Position numbers and translations under genes: made by a program. This document shows, piece by piece, positions 1 through 4,812 of a DNA stretch of 5,769 nt (its first letter is position 1; each line of letters starts with the position of its first letter). Source of the stretch: Candidatus Cloacimonadota bacterium. GTDB lineage: Bacteria; Cloacimonadota; Cloacimonadia; Cloacimonadales; TCS61. The notes below the pieces were generated by a model. The model was given only the letters and a program-made list of their open reading frames with translations. It was not told the DNA's origin and did not search any database. The DNA lies in assembly GCA_030626645.1 (NCBI GenBank), contig DAOUTP010000127.1, positions 1 through 5,769 on the forward strand. The letters are read 5' to 3'.

Positions 1-285
1 AAAGACTCATTAGAACTAAAAAACTGGTATAAAAAACTGATCAAGATCAGAAAAAATAATATTTCAATCCGTAGAGGAAATTTTGAATTTGTGAGTGCCA
101 AAAATAATATCATAATTTATAAAAGATCTCTGGAGGAGAAAGATTTGATCATCATTATTAATAACAATTCCGAAGATAGAAAATTGGATTTCCCATTAAA
201 TTCTTATTTTGATCTTATAACAGAAACCAAGCTCGCAAAAAAAATCATTCCTGCAATGAGTGGATTTGTCTTACAAAAAAAATGA
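1..285 (+). CDS. GH13 alpha-amylase family glycosidase, C-terminal fragment (5' end outside window)
   Basis: Frame 1 is open from the first base to a TGA at 283-285, giving the last 94 residues of a longer protein. The fragment begins with a helix of the type ELKNWYKKLIKIRKNN. In GH13 enzymes (alpha-amylase, neopullulanase, alpha-glucosidase) this is the last helix of the catalytic (beta/alpha)8 barrel. A beta-rich domain C follows: a GNFEFV strand, an IIIYKR strand, the LIIIINNNSEDRKLDFPL segment where these enzymes typically have 'vvINNs', and a closing 'FDLIT...IPAMSGFVL' strand pair. Catalytic Asp/Glu/Asp residues lie upstream of the window, so substrate specificity cannot be called. There is no sign of a lipid anchor or membrane segment in this part. 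A GTG at 91 is internal, not a start. The stop overlaps the next gene's ATG, implying co-transcription. Family assignment is good; exact enzyme unknown. Confidence 0.82.
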   Translation, partial: KDSLELKNWYKKLIKIRKNNISIRRGNFEFVSAKNNIIIYKRSLEEKDLIIIINNNSEDRKLDFPLNSYFDLITETKLAKKIIPAMSGFVLQKK

Positions 286-1013
286 AAGAATCAGATCTTT
301 TTGAACCAGTAAAAAACTATTTGAAAGCAAACGGTTACAAGGTTCGTGCTGAAGTAAAAAATTGCGATATTACAGCCACAAAAAATGACGAATTGATCAT
401 TATCGAATTAAAATTAAATGCAAATTTACAGCTTTTCATCCAGGCAACAGACAGACAGCGAATAACTGATTCGGTGTATGTAGCAATTCCAAAACCCTCA
501 TTAAGATCAAAAAAACACTGGAAAGGAATTCTGCATATTCTCAGGCGTCTGGAGCTTGGTCTTATTTTTGTTGATGTTGATAATCCGGTGAATCCAGTTG
601 AAATTGTTTTTCACCCGATAGAGTTTCAACGAAAGAAGATTTCCAAACGGAAAAAAGCAATTCTAAAAGAAATTGAAAACCGTTCCCAAAATTTGAATGT
701 TGGCGGTTCCAATAAAAAAAAGATAGTTACTGCTTACAAAGAAAATGCGATCCAAATTGCAGTTTATTTAAAAGAACTTGCTCCAGCATCTCCTAAGAAA
801 TTAAGAGAATATGATTCCGGCAAAAAAACTCTTTCCATTTTATACAGTAATTTTTATGGTTGGTTTCAAAGAATTGATCATGGAATTTATGATATTACCG
901 TGAAGGGGAAACAGGAGCTCAAGAATTTCCCCGGATTAGTGAAAAAATATGAAAAATATTTAAAGAAAAGAAGGAAAACCACAGAGCACACAGAGAACAC
1001 AGAAAAGAAGTGA
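282..1013 (+). CDS. DUF2161 family putative PD-(D/E)XK-type phosphodiesterase
   Basis: A 243-residue protein. The N-terminal half has the PD-(D/E)XK nuclease-fold signature: E24-V-K-x-C-D29 on one strand, E42-L-K44 on the next, then an amphipathic helix with Q54-A-x-D-R58-Q-R60. This D/ExK arrangement, followed by 'TDsVYvAiPkP' (62-72), is characteristic of DUF2161 (COG5482). The C-terminal half also fits that family: NVGGS (139-143), an 'aYkENAiqIA' helix, and a winged-helix-like stretch with ILYSNFYGWFQRIDHGIYDIT. The biological role of the family is unknown; metal-dependent nuclease activity is predicted from the fold only. The ATG overlaps the upstream glycosidase stop (ATGA) and has no clear Shine-Dalgarno, so translation is probably coupled. 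Oddity: residues 233-243 (TTEHTENTEKK) are encoded by a 9-bp tandem repeat and look like an acquired tail, since the family-like region ends near residue 227. Confidence 0.82.
   Translation: MKESDLFEPVKNYLKANGYKVRAEVKNCDITATKNDELIIIELKLNANLQLFIQATDRQRITDSVYVAIPKPSLRSKKHWKGILHILRRLELGLIFVDVDNPVNPVEIVFHPIEFQRKKISKRKKAILKEIENRSQNLNVGGSNKKKIVTAYKENAIQIAVYLKELAPASPKKLREYDSGKKTLSILYSNFYGWFQRIDHGIYDITVKGKQELKNFPGLVKKYEKYLKKRRKTTEHTENTEKK
980..1006 (+). repeat. Three in-frame 9-bp tandem repeats (CACAGAGNA type)
   Basis: Three consecutive 9-bp units: CACAGAGCA (980-988), CACAGAGAA (989-997) and CACAGAAAA (998-1006), preceded by AC. Because the unit is three codons long it reads as T-E-H / T-E-N / T-E-K at the end of the DUF2161 protein. 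Sequences of this 'CCACAGAGNACACAGAGAACACAG' kind recur as dispersed intergenic repeats in many environmental bacterial genomes; that is general knowledge, and copy number in this genome cannot be seen from one window. Confidence 0.8.
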
Positions 1014-1084
1014 AAAATGCTGTGTTAAGTCTGTGAAAGCCAGTGGCAAAAAAAGTTCGTTTTTGTTAGTTTTTGTTCGTTGCA
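1014..1084. repeat. Repeat-like intergenic segment with three 10-bp GTTCGTTTTT-type units
   Basis: The gap between the DUF2161 gene and glpK holds CTGTGTTAAGTCTGTGAAAG and AGTGGC, which resemble the usual continuation of the CACAGAG repeat family (note CTGTG, complement of CACAG, at 1020 and 1031). Then come three near-identical 10-mers: GTTCGTTTTT (1055-1064), GTTAGTTTTT (1065-1074) and GTTCGTTGCA (1075-1084). No promoter with a convincing -35/-10 pair and no terminator was seen. I infer that 978-1084 is one compound dispersed repeat. Only the tandem units themselves are directly visible. Confidence 0.5.
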
Positions 1085-1088
1085 AAAA

Positions 1089-1093
1089 AGGAG
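1089..1093 (+). promoter_or_regulatory. Ribosome binding site deciding the glpK start
   Basis: AGGAG at 1089-1093 lies 4 nt before the ATG at 1098. It supports that ATG over an in-frame TTG at 1080, which would add six residues (MQKRRK) not expected in the family and would put the ribosome binding site inside the gene. Confidence 0.75.
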
Positions 1094-1097
1094 AAAA

Positions 1098-2576
1098 ATG
1101 AAAAAATATGTCGGGGCGATTGATCAGGGAACTACCAGTACCAGGTTTATTCTGTTCGATCATGATAGCAATATTGTAGCTTCTCATCAGATCGAGCATA
1201 AACAGATCTTCCCCAAAGCCGGCTGGGTAGAACACGATCCGCTTGAAATTTGGCGGAACACAAAAAAAGTAATTGCTGCAACTTTACAAAAAGCCAAAAT
1301 ATCAGAAAATCAGATTGTTACAATTGGAATTACAAATCAACGTGAAACTACTGTTATTTGGAACAGGAAAACTGGAAAACCTTATTATAATGCTATCGTC
1401 TGGCAAGATACCCGCACTGATAAAATTTGTAGATCTTTAAAAAAATATGAAAAATTATTTCAACAAAAAACAGGACTTCCGGTCGCAACTTATTTCTCAG
1501 GTCCAAAAATCAAATGGCTTCTGGATAACGTGAAAGATCTTCGCAAAGCTGCAGAAAATGGAGAAGCAATTTTTGGAAATATCGATAGCTGGATCACCTG
1601 GAATTTAACAGACGGAAAGCATATAACAGATGTAACAAATGCCAGCCGTACAATGCTGATGGATCTGGAATTACTTGATTGGAATGATGAACTATTAGAA
1701 ATACTTGATATACCAAAAAAAATGTTACCCAAAATTTGTTCTTCATCCGAGATTTATGGAAAAACAAAATTCGGATTCGAAAATGAAATCCCGATTTCAG
1801 GAATTCTGGGAGACCAGCAAGCAGCATTTTTCGGGCAGACCTGCTTCCAAAAGGGAGATGTAAAGAACACATATGGTACCGGATGTTTCATATTGATGAA
1901 TACCGGAAATGAGATCGTTCATTCCAAAAATGGATTACTGACAACTGTTGGTTACCAGATAAAAGATCAAAAACCGATTTATGCTCTGGAAGGTTCGGTA
2001 GCAATTGCCGGTTCATTAATTCAGTGGATCCGCGATAATTTTAGTTTGATAACAGAATCTCATGAGATCAATAATCTTGCCGAAAAAGTAACAGATAATG
2101 GCGGAGTTTATTTTGTCCCTGCCTTCTCCGGTCTTTTTGCTCCACATTGGAATTCAGCTGCTCGCGGTACAATTATCGGACTGACCCATTTTGTGAATAA
2201 ATCTCATATTGCACGTTCCGTTTTGGAAGCTACTGCCTTCCAAACCCGTGATGTATTTGAAGCAATGCAGAAAGATTCCGGTTTGAAAATTAAAGAGCTT
2301 AAAGTGGATGGTGGAATGACTGCCAGTAACTTATTAATGCAGTTCCAAGCAGACATTTTAAATGCTTCAGTGATTCTACCAAATATAACTGAAACAACTG
2401 CGCTTGGTGTTGCTTATGCTGCCGGACTTGCAGTTGGTTTCTGGAAAAACACAAACGAATTGCAGAAGAATTGGAAAGAAAAGAAAACCTGGAAACCAAA
2501 TATGACTGAGATAAAAAGAAAAATATTATATGATCACTGGCAAAAGGCAGTAAAGCGTTCACTTGATTGGGAGTAA
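1098..2576 (+). CDS. glpK: Glycerol kinase
   Basis: ATP-dependent phosphorylation of glycerol to sn-glycerol 3-phosphate, a cytoplasmic FGGY-family sugar kinase. From ATG 1098 it has 492 residues, full length for GlpK (about 495-500). Visible landmarks: DQGTTSTR (9-16, phosphate loop); R82-E83 in TNQRETT (glycerol contacts); W102 in VWQDTRT; FGGY signature 1 at Y132-N144; GDQQAAFFGQ with D239 as likely catalytic base; KNTYGTGCF (256-264, ATP contact); FGGY signature 2 at G357-E377; VDGGM (403-407). Features such as EGSVAIAG, VPAFSGL and ETTALG recall the eukaryotic-like GlpK group as I remember it. The loop at 222-230 lacks the GGKGG segment that binds fructose 1,6-bisphosphate in the E. coli enzyme and has no histidine as phosphorylated in Firmicutes, so those controls are probably absent. 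No glpF or glpD is in view. Confidence 0.97.
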   Translation: MKKYVGAIDQGTTSTRFILFDHDSNIVASHQIEHKQIFPKAGWVEHDPLEIWRNTKKVIAATLQKAKISENQIVTIGITNQRETTVIWNRKTGKPYYNAIVWQDTRTDKICRSLKKYEKLFQQKTGLPVATYFSGPKIKWLLDNVKDLRKAAENGEAIFGNIDSWITWNLTDGKHITDVTNASRTMLMDLELLDWNDELLEILDIPKKMLPKICSSSEIYGKTKFGFENEIPISGILGDQQAAFFGQTCFQKGDVKNTYGTGCFILMNTGNEIVHSKNGLLTTVGYQIKDQKPIYALEGSVAIAGSLIQWIRDNFSLITESHEINNLAEKVTDNGGVYFVPAFSGLFAPHWNSAARGTIIGLTHFVNKSHIARSVLEATAFQTRDVFEAMQKDSGLKIKELKVDGGMTASNLLMQFQADILNASVILPNITETTALGVAYAAGLAVGFWKNTNELQKNWKEKKTWKPNMTEIKRKILYDHWQKAVKRSLDWE

Positions 2577-2579
2577 ACC

Positions 2580-2604
2580 TTACGAATGGTCTTGACCTTC
2601 GTAA
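2580..2604. repeat. Hairpin-forming inverted repeat just after glpK
   Basis: TTACGAA (2580-2586) is the exact reverse complement of TTCGTAA (2598-2604). Inside, GGTC (2588-2591) and GACC (2594-2597) extend the stem past a bulged T2587, closing on a very small loop. It starts four bases after the glpK stop but is not followed by a T run, so it is not a standard intrinsic terminator. It could stabilise the 3' end of the glpK mRNA or be one arm of the larger structured element that continues to 2674. Confidence 0.65.
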
Positions 2605-2618
2605 TGGTTGATTGCAAG

Positions 2619-2674
2619 TTACCATTGCGGAGGTTCACCAACCTTTGGCTGGTTTTCAACCATCCGCAAGGTAA
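2619..2674. repeat. Nested inverted repeat (REP-like element), glpK-hydrolase gap
   Basis: The outer arms TTACC-A-TTGCGGA (2619-2631) and TCCGCAA-GGTAA (2663-2674) pair over 12 bp with one bulged A. Immediately inside, GGTT (2632-2635) pairs with AACC (2658-2661), and within that AACC (2640-2643) can pair with GGTT (2651-2654) around a 7-nt loop. An alternative pairing joins AATGGT (2603-2608) with ACCATT (2621-2626), linking it to the preceding hairpin. The segment is visibly more GC-rich than its surroundings. The architecture fits a REP/MITE-like dispersed element. No T run follows, and no ORF lies inside. Confidence 0.65.
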
Positions 2675-2702
2675 ATCCATTCATTAATTCGGAGGAATAA
2701 AA

Positions 2703-3446
2703 ATGGATCTGACAAAATATCATCAGCCATTTTCACACATTGCAAAAAGTGAAGTTGGTGTTCTGGTAATTCATGGATTAACATCAACAACTTCTTCAAT
2801 GAAATTTCTTGCTGAGCAATTTGCCAAGGCAGGCTATAATGTGGAATTACCAGGGTTAACCGGGCACGGTACAAAATGGCAGGATATGAATTCTGTAAAA
2901 TTTACAGATTGGATAGATGACATGGAAAAAGCATTGAAAAAATTGCAAGAAAGGTGTTCCAAAATATTTCTCTGCGGTTTATCACTTGGAGGCGAACTTG
3001 CCTTATATTTAACAGGAAAGCATCCGGAGATCACTGGAATCATACTAATCAATCATACCAGCAAATTCACAAATCCAAAGTTTTGGTTCGTACCATTCTT
3101 AATTAAATTCATTCGATCTGTTCCTGCTATTGCTTCCGATATTAAAGATCCTAATTCTAAAGAAATTGCTTATGACAGAACTTCTACAAATGGAATTAAT
3201 CAAATGCTAAAGTTGATAAAAAAAGTAAATAAATTGCAATCGAATATTTTACAGCCATGTCTTATCTTTAAATCAAAAGAAGACCATGCAGTACCAAAAA
3301 TAAGTGCAACTTACACTATGAAAAAACTTGGATCAAAAGATAAAGAATTGATCTGGCTGGAAAATTCTTATCATGCAGCACCGTTGGATTATGATAAAGA
3401 ATTGATTGCAAAGAATAGTATTGAATTTATAGAGAATCATCTTTAA
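2703..3446 (+). CDS. Alpha/beta hydrolase, Est30-like carboxylesterase / monoacylglycerol lipase-like
   Basis: A 247-residue cytoplasmic protein with no signal peptide or membrane segment. It shows the alpha/beta-hydrolase order: oxyanion strand VLVIHGLTS (20-28), 'LPGLTGHGT' (49-57), nucleophile elbow G92-L-S94-L-G-G97, acid residue D194 in FKSKEDHAVP, and catalytic H224 in ENSYHAAPLDYDKE. The SKEDHxVP and SYHxxxLDxDKE spacing resembles Geobacillus carboxylesterase Est30 and related monoglyceride lipases, which cleave short- to medium-chain esters. Start ATG 2703 has GGAGG at 2691-2695, 7 nt upstream. It lies downstream of glpK, separated by the structured repeat; a supply of glycerol from acylglycerols to GlpK is conceivable but is inferred from adjacency alone. 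Exact substrate cannot be told from sequence. Confidence 0.87.
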   Translation: MDLTKYHQPFSHIAKSEVGVLVIHGLTSTTSSMKFLAEQFAKAGYNVELPGLTGHGTKWQDMNSVKFTDWIDDMEKALKKLQERCSKIFLCGLSLGGELALYLTGKHPEITGIILINHTSKFTNPKFWFVPFLIKFIRSVPAIASDIKDPNSKEIAYDRTSTNGINQMLKLIKKVNKLQSNILQPCLIFKSKEDHAVPKISATYTMKKLGSKDKELIWLENSYHAAPLDYDKELIAKNSIEFIENHL

Positions 3447-3459
3447 AATATGTTTTGAG

Positions 3460-3486
3460 TGTAATAATAGTCCGACCATTCTTACA
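3460..3486. promoter_or_regulatory. 27-bp imperfect palindrome, copy 1 (candidate operator or element end)
   Basis: A dyad centred on C3473: 11 of 13 base pairs match between the half-sites. The outer ends are TGTAA (3460-3464) and TTACA (3482-3486); the core is AATAGTCCGACCATT (3466-3480). It shares 21 of 27 positions with copy 2 downstream. Located 62 bp before the ATPase start and 13 bp after the hydrolase stop. Function is unknown; a dimeric DNA-binding protein site or a hairpin are both possible. Confidence 0.6.
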
Positions 3487-3492
3487 GTGTAG

Positions 3493-3519
3493 TGTAAAAA
3501 TAGTTTGACTATTATCACA
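3493..3519. promoter_or_regulatory. 27-bp imperfect palindrome, copy 2 (candidate operator or element end)
   Basis: A dyad centred on T3506 with 10 of 13 pairs matching. It starts TGTAA and ends CACA, with core AATAGT-TTG-ACTATT (3499-3513), which is a perfect 6-bp inverted repeat. Copy 1 and copy 2 are separated by only GTGTAG, and their centres are 33 bp apart, about three helical turns. The two copies can also pair with each other (ATAATAGTC 3464-3472 with GACTATTAT 3507-3515, 9 bp), so one long hairpin is an alternative reading. Confidence 0.6.
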
Positions 3520-3548
3520 GAGTCGGCTCTTTTGTCTTTGGAGTTTAT

Positions 3549-4790
3549 ATGAAATATTATCATAGAACAATAGAAAAAAAACTGAAAGATACTTTCACTC
3601 GTAAAGAAGCGATTTTCATTTTAGGTGCACGACAGGTTGGCAAAACCACACTCATGAAACATTTTATGAAGGAATTTGCAGATAACACAACTCTCTATTT
3701 TGATCTTGAGAATCCATCCAATCTTTCCATCATCAATAAAGGAGCTAATGAATTTCTTGCTTTTCTATCTTCACAAGAATTAACTAATGATGTTACAAAC
3801 TACATTTTTATTGATGAAATTCAATATGCTGATGATTTTTCCAGTTTGATCAAATATTTTGTAGATCATCATTCAGGCAGATATAAATTTGTGCTCAGCG
3901 GCTCATCTTCATTGCAGATCAGAAAAAAGTTCAAAGAATCTTTAGTTGGAAGAAAGATAATATTTGAACTATATCCACTTTCTTTTTCAGAATTTTGCGC
4001 TTTTAAAGATGAACCAGTAATAAGCAAAAAACTTATTGAAATTGATCCATACAATATAGAAGAAGATCCTCTAAGATTCGAAAATGAAAAAATGAGGAAT
4101 CTTTTAAAGGAATTTCTGCTCTATGGCGGTTTCCCCAAGGTTGTTCTGGAAAAGAAAAAAGAAGATAAGATCAGAGATTTGGAAGATATAGTTAACTCTT
4201 ATATAATGAAAGATATTCGTCATATTTTCAATCTTGAAAAAATCGAACAATTTAATCATTTGATTAAGCTGTTAGCCGTTTTTATGGGTAAAGAATTGAA
4301 TATATCAAAATTATCGAATGAAACAAAATTGCATAAACAAACTCTGGAACATTATATCAATGCACTGGAATCCGGTTATATCATCAAGATCATTAAACCA
4401 TTTCACAAAAATCTTTCTTCCGAACTGCGGAAAACACCTAAATGCTACTTTCTTGATAACGGACTGCGAAATTTCTTGATTTCTAATTTCAGTGATATCG
4501 AATTTCGACCCGACCGAGGTGAGCTTTTGGAAAATTTTGTATTTTCACAGCTCCAGAAGAAAGCTGATCCTCTTACAAAAATAAACTTTTGGAGAACTAA
4601 AGCTAAGCAGGAAATCGATTTTATTTTGCAGAAGGAGAACAAGTTATTTGCATTGGAAGTTAAATGGAATAACGGAGCAACGCAAAATTTAAAAAAATTT
4701 CAACAAACATATCCTGAAGCTAAAATTTATCTTATGAGCATGCTGCAGGAGTATAATGGGAAAGGTATTATACCAGGATATATGATATGA
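3549..4790 (+). CDS. AAA family ATPase with DUF4143 C-terminal domain
   Basis: 413 residues, the usual length for AAA_14/DUF4143 proteins. The N-terminal P-loop ATPase has Walker A G26-ARQV-GKTT (26-34), an 'LYFDLENPSN' strand (49-58), Walker B IFIDE (86-90) followed by IQ, sensor-like S117-GSSS, and G134-R135. A middle segment with LSNETKLHKQTLEHYINALESGYII reads as a winged helix. The C-terminal DUF4143 part ends in a PD-(D/E)XK-like motif: D357 in QEIDFIL and E370-V-K372 in ALEVKW. ATG 3549 has GGAG at 3540-3543. Proteins of this family are widespread in bacteria and archaea, often in many copies per genome, and their role is not settled. There is no toxin, antitoxin or transposase partner beside it. 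It is preceded by a palindrome pair and followed 22 bp later by pgi, with which it may be co-transcribed. Family sure; function unknown. Confidence 0.93.
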   Translation: MKYYHRTIEKKLKDTFTRKEAIFILGARQVGKTTLMKHFMKEFADNTTLYFDLENPSNLSIINKGANEFLAFLSSQELTNDVTNYIFIDEIQYADDFSSLIKYFVDHHSGRYKFVLSGSSSLQIRKKFKESLVGRKIIFELYPLSFSEFCAFKDEPVISKKLIEIDPYNIEEDPLRFENEKMRNLLKEFLLYGGFPKVVLEKKKEDKIRDLEDIVNSYIMKDIRHIFNLEKIEQFNHLIKLLAVFMGKELNISKLSNETKLHKQTLEHYINALESGYIIKIIKPFHKNLSSELRKTPKCYFLDNGLRNFLISNFSDIEFRPDRGELLENFVFSQLQKKADPLTKINFWRTKAKQEIDFILQKENKLFALEVKWNNGATQNLKKFQQTYPEAKIYLMSMLQEYNGKGIIPGYMI

Positions 4791-4802
4791 TAATTGAAAT
4801 AT

Positions 4803-4806
4803 GGAG
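4803..4806 (+). promoter_or_regulatory. Ribosome binding site deciding the pgi start
   Basis: GGAG at 4803-4806 stands 6 nt before ATG 4813. The alternative in-frame ATG at 4801 has no purine-rich site before it and would engulf this one. Protein alignment from memory with E. coli Pgi (MKNINPTQTAAW) also fits a start at 4813 (MLNKIDPTKTKSW). Confidence 0.72.
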
Positions 4807-4812
4807 CAGATT

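Noticed and set aside
978..1084. CRISPR array
   Set aside because: The repeats are 9-10 bp, adjacent, without spacers.
1080..1097. TTG at 1080 as the glpK start
   Set aside because: It would add MQKRRK, place the AGGAG inside the gene, and exceed the usual N-terminus; ATG 1098 fits family and ribosome binding site.
960..1235. Minus-strand ORF of 91 residues ending ...FSLLFCVLCVLCG
   Set aside because: It is the antisense reading of the CACAGAG repeat and of the start of glpK; VLCVLCG is a known artefact of this repeat. No ribosome binding site or family resemblance.
2299..2625. Minus-strand ORF of 108 residues
   Set aside because: Shadow of the glpK 3' end running into the hairpin region; composition is not protein-like.
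3505..3533. TTGACT at 3505-3510 as a -35 box for the ATPase gene
   Set aside because: The -10 position at suitable spacing reads TCTTTT, not TATAAT-like; the hexamer is explained by the palindrome.
3517..3534. ACAGAG-TCGG-CTCTTTTGT as an intrinsic terminator after the hydrolase
   Set aside because: The stem is only 4 bp without bulges and the T run is four; too weak to call.
282..4790. A new defence system built from the DUF2161 protein, the AAA/DUF4143 ATPase and their PD-(D/E)XK motifs
   Set aside because: The two genes are 2.5 kb apart with glpK and an esterase between them, have no shared operon, and no other defence or mobile gene is present.
4801..4812. ATG at 4801 as the pgi start
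   Set aside because: No Shine-Dalgarno before it, while GGAG at 4803-4806 serves ATG 4813, which matches the family N-terminus.
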